Translations under genes and position numbers: made by a program
DNA from: VAZQ01 sp963841705
Lineage (GTDB): Bacteria; Pseudomonadota; Alphaproteobacteria; Rhizobiales; Xanthobacteraceae
Length of the DNA stretch: 64,000 nucleotides
Assembly: GCA_963841705.1 (NCBI GenBank)
Contig: CAWJDY010000044.1
Span: 186,001 to 250,000, forward strand
Reading direction: 5' to 3'
Part shown: piece after piece, positions 16,897-24,810 of the stretch
How positions within the stretch are numbered: the first letter of the stretch is position 1
How the letters are laid out: each line of letters opens with the position of its first letter
The notes under the pieces: generated by a model
What the model saw: the letters and a program-made list of their open reading frames with translations, nothing else
The model's database searches: none
What the model was told of the DNA's origin: nothing

Positions 16897-16940
16897 TTGA
16901 CAGGAAGCCTCACGGTATCTACGTTGTAGATACCGTGAGG
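16897..16940 (+). promoter_or_regulatory. mazEF promoter with perfect operator palindrome
   Basis: A consensus -35 TTGACA (16897-16902) is followed after 17 bases by TACGTT (16920-16925) as -10. The -10 lies inside a perfect inverted repeat with 15-base arms, CCTCACGGTATCTAC at 16908-16922 and its complement at 16926-16940, with a GTT spacer. The arrangement predicts autorepression by the antitoxin complex; the right arm also contains the GTGAGGAG ribosome binding site region of mazE. Confidence 0.8.
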
Positions 16941-16951
16941 AGAATTGACGT

Positions 16952-17203
16952 ATGAAGACCGAGTTCGTCAAGTGGGGCAATTCGCTCGCCCTGCGGGTCC
17001 CTAGCACGTTCGCCAAGGAACTGGGCGCGAGCGAGGGCAAACGCGCCGAGATGACGGTCGAAGGCGGCGCGCTGGTCGTCAAGATCGCAAACCCGCGACG
17101 GCGGCGCCGATATCGTTTGGAGGAATTGATTGTCGGGATCACGAAGGAGAACTACCACCGCGAGGTCGAGTGGGGCGGCCCGGTCGGAAATGAGGTCTGG
17201 TAA
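16952..17203 (+). CDS. mazE: MazE-like antitoxin (AbrB-type DNA-binding)
   Basis: The 83-residue protein has the short swapped-hairpin DNA-binding domain of MazE: KWGNSLALRVPSTFAKELG near the N-terminus and VEGGALVVKI after it. Its C-terminal tail (RYRLEELIVGI) would wrap around the toxin. It neutralises MazF and should repress the operon through the palindrome just upstream. mazF overlaps its end by 14 bases. Confidence 0.88.
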   Translation: MKTEFVKWGNSLALRVPSTFAKELGASEGKRAEMTVEGGALVVKIANPRRRRRYRLEELIVGITKENYHREVEWGGPVGNEVW

Positions 17204-17537
17204 TTATTGCCCCGATGCGGGCGACTTCATCTGGATCGATTTGAATCCGACCCTTGGCCACGAGCAGCAAGGAAAACGGCCTGCCATTGTATTGAGCCCG
17301 CGCGCCTATAACGAGCACACCGGGCTCTGCGTTGCTTGCGCCATCACCAATCGGGCGAAAGGCTTCCGGTTCGAGGTTCCGATCCTTGCTGGCGGCAACA
17401 TTACCGGCGTGGTCTTGGCGGATCAGGTTCGATGCCTCTCGTGGGAGGCGCGTGGCGCCGAGTTCATCGCTGCTGCCCCATACGATGTACTAGACGAGAC
17501 ACGTGAGAAGATTGCAACTCTGATTGGGATCGAGTGA
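17190..17537 (+). CDS. mazF: MazF-like endoribonuclease toxin
   Basis: MazF toxins cut RNA at short motifs and arrest growth. The 115-residue protein begins with the family start (GDFIWIDLNPTLGHEQQGKR), has RPAIVLSPRAYNE, and the conserved ITNRAKGFRFEVPI and GVVLADQVRCLSW strands. All usual PemK/MazF landmarks are present, so it is probably active. I chose the ATG inside the end of mazE, the normal overlapping arrangement. Confidence 0.9.
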   Translation: MRSGNYCPDAGDFIWIDLNPTLGHEQQGKRPAIVLSPRAYNEHTGLCVACAITNRAKGFRFEVPILAGGNITGVVLADQVRCLSWEARGAEFIAAAPYDVLDETREKIATLIGIE

Positions 17538-17551
17538 GCATGAGGTCCAAT

Positions 17552-17950
17552 TTACGCAGAAGCCTGCACGACTGCGGTCGGACGTGTTTGGCCGAGGCCG
17601 GTGAAAATCATCCCTGTGATCCACAGCATTGGTCCCAAAACGCCTGGCCAGAAGGGCGCATGGCCGGGGATGAGCACGAACAGGATAAAAGGGACATCGG
17701 CTACGCCGACGATCAGTGCGTTCAGCCAAAATCCCGCGCGGCTGTTGTGCCAGTTCATTGTGATTGCAAGCACGATGCCCGTGGTTGCAAAGGCGAAGAG
17801 ATAGAACGCATCCTGGAAAAGCCGCCCCTGCACCATGCCGGGCGGCACGCCGAGGCCGATGTGATAAACGCCGTATGCGGCATTGTAGTGCAGCAATCCC
17901 CACAAGACGTAGAACACGGCGCCGATCCTCGCGAAAACGATTTTTTCCAT
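17552..17950 (-). CDS. Four-helix membrane protein of unknown function
   Basis: The 132-residue product has four hydrophobic segments at about residues 6-26, 48-65, 76-97 and 102-120. A perfect AGGAGG ribosome binding site lies six bases before the ATG. It is convergent with mazF and has no recognisable domain beyond its helices. Confidence 0.75.
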   Translation of the reverse strand: MEKIVFARIGAVFYVLWGLLHYNAAYGVYHIGLGVPPGMVQGRLFQDAFYLFAFATTGIVLAITMNWHNSRAGFWLNALIVGVADVPFILFVLIPGHAPFWPGVLGPMLWITGMIFTGLGQTRPTAVVQASA

Positions 17951-18011
17951 CTCGTCCTCCTATTGCTTAAGCCTGGTGTCCGCGCGGGGCTCGGTGATGA
18001 CGTTCCCGTGC

Positions 18012-18569
18012 TTACTCGAGCCGACTATTTCCGTTTTGCGTCATGCCTTCCCGAAGCAACGCACGCACATCGAGCGGGCGTGTGTACATATCGAGACAGC
18101 CTTCTGGTGTACGGGGCCATTGCTGCTGTGGTCGATCCCAGTAAAGCTCGACACCGTTGTCGTCCGCATCGCGCAGGTAGAGCGCCTCGCTAATCCCGTG
18201 GTCGCTCGCTCCGTCCAACGGAATCCCCGCCGCGATCAGCCGCTGTAAAGCGTCGGCCAGGGCGGCCCGCGTCGGATAGAGAATGGCCACGTGATAGAGG
18301 CCGGTAGTGCCGCTGGGCGGCGGCGAGCCGCCGCGACTTTCCCAGGTGTTAAGGCCGATGTGATGATGGTAGCCGCCGGCCGAGAGGAAGGCTGCCTGAC
18401 TGCCGTAGCGCTGCGTCAACTCGAACCCCAGGACGCCGCAGTAGAACGCGAGCGCCCGATCGAGATCTGACACCTTCAGATGCACGTGGCCGATCTGCAC
18501 ACCTCCCTCAATCGGACGAGGCGTCAGAGATTTTTCGCGGCTCACGAGTGTGGTGGATTGAGCGGGCAT
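18012..18569 (-). CDS. VOC family protein, catechol-2,3-dioxygenase-like
   Basis: The 185-residue protein has the extradiol dioxygenase/glyoxalase fold. Module 1 starts IGHVHLKVSDLDRALAFY and contains YHHHIGLNTW; module 2 starts GLYHVAILYP and ends YLRDADDNGVELYWDRP with the ligand Glu. CatE-type enzymes look like this but are usually longer. AGGAG precedes the ATG. It is transcribed away from a LysR gene, 97 bases apart, so the LysR protein may control it. Confidence 0.8.
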   Translation of the reverse strand: MPAQSTTLVSREKSLTPRPIEGGVQIGHVHLKVSDLDRALAFYCGVLGFELTQRYGSQAAFLSAGGYHHHIGLNTWESRGGSPPPSGTTGLYHVAILYPTRAALADALQRLIAAGIPLDGASDHGISEALYLRDADDNGVELYWDRPQQQWPRTPEGCLDMYTRPLDVRALLREGMTQNGNSRLE

Positions 18570-18666
18570 GACAGCTCCTCATGTGTGCCAGGCCATATGA
18601 GCTCGCTTCGCCGATTTGAAAACTGAGCAACGCTGCATTACTCTTCACACCGTAGGTGTGAGACGG

Positions 18667-19590
18667 ATGCTCGATCGCGTGACCGGGATGCAGGTTTTCG
18701 CCCGCGTGGCAGCGTTGGGCAGCCTGTCAGCTGCAGCGCGCGCGCTTCGCATGTCGCAGACGATGGCGACGAAGCACATTGGGGCCATCGAAGAGCGCCT
18801 GGGCGTCAAGCTGATGCACCGGACCACGCGCCGGCTGATGCTGACCGAGGCGGGACGGCGTTATCTCGATGCCGTCGAGCGCATTCTTGCCGAACTCGAA
18901 GAAGCGGAGGCGACCGCCGCGGCCGATCGTCACGAGCCACGAGGAACGCTGCGGCTCAACGTTCCGGTCTCTTTTGGCGTACGAGAAATCGCTCCGCTGC
19001 TCCCGGAATTCGCTCGATCTTATCCGTCGGTGACGGTTGACCTCGGGCTCAACGATCGCTTTGTCGCCTTGATCGAGGAGGGTTGGGATCTGGCAATCCG
19101 TATCGGCCAATTGGTTGAATCCACGATGGTTGCCAGGAAGCTTGCGCCGTGCCGGATGGCTATATGTGCGGCTCCCTCCTACCTTGCGCAGAGAGGCACC
19201 CCCCGCACGGTGGCCGATCTCAAGAATCTCAACTGCCTCGGCTATACGCTTTCACGGGGGGCAGGTTCGGATCAGTGGTCGTTCGGCATCGATGGCGTGG
19301 TGACGGTACCGATCAGCGGGAACTTGCGGGCAAATAATGGCGACGCCCTCGTCGCTGCGGCGGTTGCTGGACAAGGCCTGATTTATCAGCCGACATTCCT
19401 GGTCAGTGCCGAAATTGAAGCAGGACGGCTCGTCGCCATCACACTCGACCATCCCACGATTGAGCTTGCGGGCGTGTTCGCTCTCTATCCATCCGACCGG
19501 CGTCCGCCAGCAAAGGTGCGCGCCTTCATTGACTTCCTGGGGCAACGATTTGGGCCGATGCCACGGTGGGATCGAGTGATCGCAAGCTGA
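18667..19590 (+). CDS. LysR-type transcriptional regulator
   Basis: The 307-residue protein has an N-terminal winged helix-turn-helix (MQVFARVAALGSLSAAARAL, then RLGVKLMHRTTRRLMLTEAG) and a periplasmic-binding-like effector domain (RGTLRLNVPVSFG, GWDLAIRIG). The subgroup resembles AaeR/DsdC-like regulators of small operons. The start at MLDRVTGMQ gives the usual short leader; an upstream in-frame ATG at 18616 is less likely. Its divergent partner is the VOC gene. Confidence 0.9.
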   Translation: MLDRVTGMQVFARVAALGSLSAAARALRMSQTMATKHIGAIEERLGVKLMHRTTRRLMLTEAGRRYLDAVERILAELEEAEATAAADRHEPRGTLRLNVPVSFGVREIAPLLPEFARSYPSVTVDLGLNDRFVALIEEGWDLAIRIGQLVESTMVARKLAPCRMAICAAPSYLAQRGTPRTVADLKNLNCLGYTLSRGAGSDQWSFGIDGVVTVPISGNLRANNGDALVAAAVAGQGLIYQPTFLVSAEIEAGRLVAITLDHPTIELAGVFALYPSDRRPPAKVRAFIDFLGQRFGPMPRWDRVIAS

Positions 19591-19825
19591 ATGTGCGGTG
19601 TCAAGGCGGTTGCTAATATCGGGCCCGGGAGCGATCCGGAACGAGAGATACGCCACGTCCGGGCATTGAAGTGCCGCGTGGTGCACCTCGATTACGGGCG
19701 ATGCCCGAGCCAGAAAAGCGGACGATCACAGACGTCGAAACACCACGCTCCGGAACAGCCGCGCAACTTGCTCGAGCATCCTCGCCTCTAGACCGGTCGA
19801 CTCACCGCCTTATACCACTTCCACA

Positions 19826-20873
19826 TCAGAGTGACCTGACGATGTATGGGAATGAGGTGATGGATTTAACGGTTTCGGGATTGCGCTCGATATAGGGGAT
19901 CGCCTGCTCGAGCTTTCTGCGCACGGCATCGATGGACTTGAGGGCATAGTTCTTGAAGAGTTTCTCGCGGATTTCATCCCAGAGGTTTTCCTTTGGATTG
20001 AGCTCTGGCGAGTAGGGTGGCAGGAAGAGCAGCGAGATGTTGTCGGGAACCGCGAGGTCTCCGCAACGATGGTTGGGAGCGCCGTCGAGAACCAACAGGA
20101 TGTCGTGCCTGGTAAACCTTCGCGACAGGACGTTGAGGAATGTCTGGAAGCACGCCGTATTCGACGTCGGCATGATCAGGTAGACGCACATCCCGTCCTT
20201 CGGCGAGACTGCACCGTACAAATAGATGTATTCGCGAATGAGCTGTCAGGCCACTCCGGGTCGGATGCCGGCCGGGGCCCAGCATGGCCGTGGCCGGTTC
20301 ATTCGGCCGAAGCGCGCTTCATCGGCGAACATGATCCGCAAGCGGCGATCGCGCTGGGCGGCAGCTCGCCTGGCTTTCCCCACAGCACTTGGAAAGCCGT
20401 TTTTTTAAACGCGTTCTGAGCCGCGATGTTGCGTAGGGGATGAAACGGACGCGGCATCAGTTTGCGCCAGCCATGCCGGCCCAGAAGGTTATAGATCGTG
20501 CTGTTGCTGGTTCGGTGCCCGATGGCCTGCTCATAGGCCACCTTGAGATCATGGATGTTCAACATCTCTCCGGCCCCGGCGGCCTTGGCGAAGCGCGCCA
20601 GCAAGGCCTTCTCCTCGGTCACCGCCATGTTCTCGCGCTGGCGTCCGCTGCTCGGCTTGGGCTTGAGCACCTTGATCCCGCCGTGGTCATAGGCCATGTG
20701 CGCCTGGTTCACCGTGCTCAGCGAGACACCCATGGACGCTGCAATCGCAGGCTGCGCCATCCCGCTCTCGCGCAGCAATACCATCTGGATGCGCTGACGC
20801 TGCACGGCGCGGGAGTTTTCCAGCGCAACGCCGTCTTCAACTGCCGGATTTTGGCCTTGCCGCATTTGATCAT
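19826..20873 (-). pseudogene. IS630-family transposase, inactivated
   Basis: The N-terminal half carries the helix-turn-helix (QPAIAASMGVSLSTVNQ) and the C-terminal half the DDE domain (VLDGAPNH, SPELNPKENLWDEIRE). It has three breaks compared with the copy at 45610: a frameshift after TALRWK near the N-terminus, the A7 slip site at 20400-20406 that both copies share, and an in-frame TGA at 20246-20248 where the other copy reads GTCGCCGCGCAA. The second break may be natural, but the others are disabling. Confidence 0.85.
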
Positions 20874-21038
20874 CTGTCCCCCCCGAATCAGATGGTCAGA
20901 GCGAATCACACCATACTCATCGAAGACAATTCCCCGGGCATGCGCCGGACTCACCTCGACACGTCCGTCAGATGCCAAATGCGGAAGTGGGCGAGTTTTC
21001 GAGTGACCATAGAAAGTGCCCGACCATGAGGTGCGGGA

Positions 21039-21569
21039 TCACAGGCGATGTCGCCCGAAGTAAAGGTCGAGCTTGCCCGGCTCATGCCATGCGGTGTCAC
21101 TTACCATAAGATAATACGCGACCGTACAATCGTACGTTAAGCAAAAGAGACCGTAACCCAGTGGAATTTCCGTTATCGACAAGCCCGCAAGGGAAGAGCC
21201 GGACAGAGAATGGGATAGATCCCAGAGCCCATGCATGACATAGCCAACGGCGAGAGCAGATCTGGAAAACAGCCCACTTACAGCGCAAACAAGGAAAACG
21301 GCAACGCCGACTGCTTCAGTTTGCCAAGCATGCGTTGAGGCCCCGAAATAGGCAGCGAAGCTTAGGTAGATGGCGGCAATCACGACAAGCCAAGACACCC
21401 AGAATATCTGTTCCCATCGTCCTTGGAAGATTCGTCGGAAGACAACAATGCTTCCAATCGCCATGAGCAAACCGATAACTGCATACAACAGAGCCACCAG
21501 CAGCCCGCCAATGAACTGGCTGCTCGATCCAGCCCCGGCAATCAGATTTTGTAGTAGCGCTGAGTTCAT
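21039..21569 (-). CDS. Membrane protein inside the IS630 element (DUF6010-like)
   Basis: The 176-residue protein has about six hydrophobic segments and conserved-looking VMHGLWDLSHSL and TEIPLGYGLFCLTYDCTVAYYL, which resemble the DUF6010 family. GGAGC precedes the ATG. It lies between the transposase 5' region and the outer inverted repeat and could be a passenger gene or an older gene trapped by rearrangement. Function unknown. Confidence 0.65.
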   Translation of the reverse strand: MNSALLQNLIAGAGSSSQFIGGLLVALLYAVIGLLMAIGSIVVFRRIFQGRWEQIFWVSWLVVIAAIYLSFAAYFGASTHAWQTEAVGVAVFLVCAVSGLFSRSALAVGYVMHGLWDLSHSLSGSSLAGLSITEIPLGYGLFCLTYDCTVAYYLMVSDTAWHEPGKLDLYFGRHRL

Positions 21570-21895
21570 TGTTGTTGCTCCGACTCTACGTCCTACCCCG
21601 CCCGGCACTGGACGTTCCATGCCTCATCAGGCGGTACATCGAGCACTTGTACTCGACCAGTTGCAATATACGGTTGTCATGATCGCGCCGCTCGCAATTG
21701 ATGCAGTTACCGCTGGGAAGCTTACGCGCCTCGCTGTTCTCCCTGATCTTGCTGGGCATAGGCACGCACCCCAGCAAGGTAATCCCGTTGACGTGCGGCC
21801 GCGCCACAACGCTTGATGCGATTTTGTCGTTTTTGCGGGATTCCGAGAGAGCTGAATTCCCTTCAGTCCAATACGAAACCAGCATAAAAACCTCA

Positions 21896-21920
21896 ATTCA
21901 ATCAGCTATGGAAGCGGTAT
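21896..21920 (-). repeat. IS630 left inverted repeat (outer end of the enlarged element)
   Basis: These 25 bases are the exact complement of 45491-45515, the left end of the second IS630 copy. Immediately beyond lies TA and the SDR remnant. Confidence 0.8.
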
Positions 21921-22000
21921 TAGAGCGTGCTCAGGCCACCATCGACCACGAGGTCGGCGCCGGCGACATAGCTGCTTTCGTCCGAGGTTAGGAACAAGAC
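21920..22000 (-). pseudogene. 3' end fragment of an SDR dehydrogenase
   Basis: On the minus strand this reads VLFLTSDESSYVAGADLVVDGGLSTL and a stop, the standard C-terminus of classical SDR enzymes. The rest of the gene is absent. The IS630 end starts at its stop codon. The remaining 300 bases up to the PRISE gene contain short open frames but nothing recognisable. Confidence 0.75.
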
Positions 22001-22300
22001 ACCAGATGAACCCTCTGCCGCAAAACCGCAAGACGGAAAAAGTCGTAACAAGGGGCGCACAGCAGGAAGCCATCAACTCTGCTATTGCCTGGTCGGAAGC
22101 CGAGAACGCCGTAGCGGCACGGTTGCGACGTCTCGCAAGAGGACCTGAAGATTTCGAGGAAGATCCGATCATCAGCACCATTGTTGTGGCGATGAACTCG
22201 CGTCGTTTCATTGGATTACCTGGTCGGCAGGCCACAGCGTAAGCGGTGGCCTGAGGATCGAGGGTAATCTACTCATCAAACTAATGAATTCTATAAAATC

Positions 22301-23416
22301 ATGAATGCGACCGCTCAAAAGAAGATGGTTCCGAACAAGGTGCTGGTCACGGGTGCAAGCGGCTTGCTGGGGGTTGCCGCGATCGAGAAGTTTCTTTCCG
22401 CGGGCTGGGAGGTGGTCGGCGTCTCACGCCGCAAGCCCGAGCTGCCTAGCGGCCGGGACGTTGAGTTTCTGTCGGTCGATCTGCGGGACGAGGGAACGGC
22501 CCGCGCCGCGTTCGAGCCGCTGACCGACATCACGCACATCGCCTACACCGCTCTGCACGAGAAGCCCGAGCTGGTCGCTGGCTGGTCGAGCAAGGAACAG
22601 ATCGAGACCAACAACGCCATGCTGCGCAACGTGGTGAAACCGATCGTGCGCACCGCTTCCGATTTCCAGCACATCAGTATCCTGCAGGGAACGAAGATCT
22701 ACGGCGTGCACCTGCACCCAATCCCTATCCCAGCCCGCGAACGTGATGCCCGTAAGGACCACCAGAACTTCTTCTTCGACCACGAGGCCTATGTGCGTGA
22801 GATGGGCGCCCAGCACGGCTTCAACTACACGGCACTGCGTCCGCAGCTCGTCACCGGCCCCACCCCAGGCGCGTTGAACGTTGTCCCTGCTATCGGTGTC
22901 TACGCGGCAATCCGCCGCGAGAAGGGTGAACCGTTCGGTTTTCCTGGCGGTCCGTCGTTCGTCTGGGAAGCTTCCGATGCAGACCTCGTCGCCGACGTGA
23001 TGGTCTGGGCTGCACAGTCGCCCCAGGCGGCGAACGAGGCGTTCAACATCACTAACGGCGACGTGTTCGAGTGGCGCAATGTGTGGCCGGCCCTGGCCGA
23101 CACCCTCGGTGTCGAAACCGGGCCGGACATGCCAACGAGCGTGGCAGCCTACCTCGAGGGAAACGCGGATGTCTGGGACCAGATCGTCGCGAAGTACGAT
23201 CTTCGCTCGCGAAACCTACGGGAGCTGGTTGGCCAAGGGGACCAACACGCGGACTTCGCGTTCGCCTACGGCGCCCCGGAAGGACCTCGGGCCTTCGTGA
23301 GCACCATCAAGCTGCGCCAGGCTGGGTTCACAAAGACGATTGACACCGAAGACTCGTTCCGCAACGCGCTGCAGTCCATGATCGATCACAAGCTCCTGCC
23401 GCCCGCCGCGAAGTAA
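22301..23416 (+). CDS. PRISE-type (progesterone 5-beta-reductase/iridoid synthase-like) SDR
   Basis: The 371-residue protein is an extended SDR of the PRISE family, which reduces enones with NADPH. The Rossmann motif VTGASGLLGVAAIEKF is near residue 15, WSSKEQIETNNAMLRNVV and LQGTKIYGVH carry the family Lys, and FFFDHEAYV carries the catalytic Tyr equivalent. The C-terminal part contains AFNITNGDVFEW. The first ATG has no clear ribosome binding site; an in-frame ATG at 22325 is possible. A truncated paralogue lies at 43946-44704. Confidence 0.88.
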   Translation: MNATAQKKMVPNKVLVTGASGLLGVAAIEKFLSAGWEVVGVSRRKPELPSGRDVEFLSVDLRDEGTARAAFEPLTDITHIAYTALHEKPELVAGWSSKEQIETNNAMLRNVVKPIVRTASDFQHISILQGTKIYGVHLHPIPIPARERDARKDHQNFFFDHEAYVREMGAQHGFNYTALRPQLVTGPTPGALNVVPAIGVYAAIRREKGEPFGFPGGPSFVWEASDADLVADVMVWAAQSPQAANEAFNITNGDVFEWRNVWPALADTLGVETGPDMPTSVAAYLEGNADVWDQIVAKYDLRSRNLRELVGQGDQHADFAFAYGAPEGPRAFVSTIKLRQAGFTKTIDTEDSFRNALQSMIDHKLLPPAAK

Positions 23417-23601
23417 TCCGGATGCCCGGATGCGCCAGAGTGTTGCGCCAAGACCGAAGCGCCTGGTTGCTTGAGGTCGAAGTCCCTCCATGGGTCGAAT
23501 CTTTTTGAACTGGCATCTCCAAAAGCAGCAATGCCCTTCCAGGTCTTGCGTGCGCAGTGTGCGCTGAACACTTATGGGACTGCGAACTGAGGTCTCAAGG
23601 G

Positions 23602-24534
23602 ATGCAGAACGTTCTTACCATCGCTGAGCGGCACGGACCGCTGATCGTATTCCTCAACGTCCTGCTTTCCCAAGGTGGACTGCCATTGCCGAGCCTTCCG
23701 ACACTGATGACGGTTGCCGCACTTGCAAGGCAGAGCCCCTACCAGATCACCCAAATCATTCTTGCAGGCGTCAGCGGCGCTCTCGTCGCGGAACTCGCGC
23801 TGTATTGGTGTGGTCTGCACTATGGGCAGCGCTTTTTAGGGCTGCTTTGCAGGCTGTCTTTTTCGCCGGATTTCTGCGTCCGCCGGACCGAGGAGGTGTT
23901 TGCGAGAGTCGGCTCTTGGTCGTTGCTGTTTGCGAAATTTATTCCCGGACTTTCGCTCATTACGGTGGCGATGGCGGGCGTCACCAAGATGTCCGTGCTC
24001 GCCTTCCTCTTGCTTGATTTAATCGGAGCTCTCCTGTTCATAAGCGCGGCCGTCGCACTGGGTCTACTATTTCAAGATGCGATCGCAACTATGCTGTCCA
24101 CGCTTGCAGATTTGGGCAAGATAGGCGGCTTAATCGTCGTAGTCGCAATTGGATTGTATATGCTCACAAAATGGTGGCGGCGGCGATTATTTATCCGTCA
24201 GCTTCGCATGGATCGGATCACTGTTGCTGACCTTCGCAAGCTAATCGATGATGGCCAAGAGATCGTAATTCTTGATGTGAGGCCGAAAGAGATTCGCGTG
24301 CAGGGAGGCACTATTCCTGGCGCGGTTTCAGCGCATCCAGCGGATATCGATCCCGCCCTCAAGACTTATCCACGCGAAATGCAGATCGTCGTGTACTGCG
24401 CATGCCCGAATGAGGAATCGGCTGCTACTGCTGCGAAGCATCTTAGGCAGGCTGGATTTAAGAAGATACGACCGCTTCTCGGCGGCATAGATGCATGGGT
24501 CCTAGCTGGACATCCCGTCGAGCGCCCTAGCTGA
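23602..24534 (+). CDS. DedA/VTT membrane protein fused to a rhodanese domain
   Basis: Residues about 15-190 form a DedA-type (SNARE-associated/VTT) membrane domain with FAKFIPGLSLITVAMAG, the diagnostic re-entrant motif. A basic linker (KWWRRRLFIRQL) leads to a rhodanese domain at about 205-305, with the active-site Cys266 in VVYCACPNEESA. Rhodaneses transfer sulfane sulfur; in this arrangement the domain would be cytosolic. This fusion is known in Proteobacteria but its role is unclear. It precedes a DipZ-type thiol protein. Confidence 0.88.
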   Translation: MQNVLTIAERHGPLIVFLNVLLSQGGLPLPSLPTLMTVAALARQSPYQITQIILAGVSGALVAELALYWCGLHYGQRFLGLLCRLSFSPDFCVRRTEEVFARVGSWSLLFAKFIPGLSLITVAMAGVTKMSVLAFLLLDLIGALLFISAAVALGLLFQDAIATMLSTLADLGKIGGLIVVVAIGLYMLTKWWRRRLFIRQLRMDRITVADLRKLIDDGQEIVILDVRPKEIRVQGGTIPGAVSAHPADIDPALKTYPREMQIVVYCACPNEESAATAAKHLRQAGFKKIRPLLGGIDAWVLAGHPVERPS

Positions 24535-24632
24535 GCGAGGGGGAGGCGTCGCTGCCGCAAGTCTCCTGATCGGGTTCGCGATCCAGGTCTGCGAGGCCGG
24601 CCGCAAAACTTTAACGCTGAACTATGCCTTCT

Positions 24633-24653
24633 CAGGCCGCCACCGGCGGCCTG
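24633..24653 (+). terminator. Possible terminator hairpin
   Basis: CAGGCCGCC and GGCGGCCTG are perfect nine-base arms around ACC, followed by TGTTTCTCT. It is about 100 bases after the DedA-rhodanese stop. The remaining bases of this 276-base gap show nothing else. Confidence 0.5.
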
Positions 24654-24810
24654 TGTTTCTCTAATCAAAAACCTCGCGCGAACTTGTGAATGCCATGCGA
24701 TTGCGTCGGCATTTTCCAACCATACGTCTTGCGCCAGTAACTGGGGAAAGCGCGGCGTACCTCGCAATGAGGTTCAAGGTCTGCCGCCTCGGGGGGACCG
24801 GAGCCGACCC

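Larger units (their letters stand above)
19812..21920 (-). mobile_element. IS630-family element, degenerate, enlarged by about 0.9 kb
   Basis: The left end (ATACCACTTCCACATCAGA) matches the right inverted repeat of the second copy at 46669, and the right end at 21896-21920 is identical over 25 bases to the left inverted repeat of that copy. Both ends are flanked by TA or TTA, as expected of IS630 targets. Between the transposase 5' region (about 20960) and the right end lie 0.9 kb absent from the 1.2 kb copy, holding a membrane-protein gene. An SDR fragment abuts the right end. Confidence 0.65.

Noticed and set aside
22006..22242. 78-codon plus-strand frame and an overlapping minus-strand frame starting MKRREFIATT
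   Set aside because: Neither has a convincing ribosome binding site or family match; the KRREF start is suggestive of a transporter-receptor leader but the rest does not fit.
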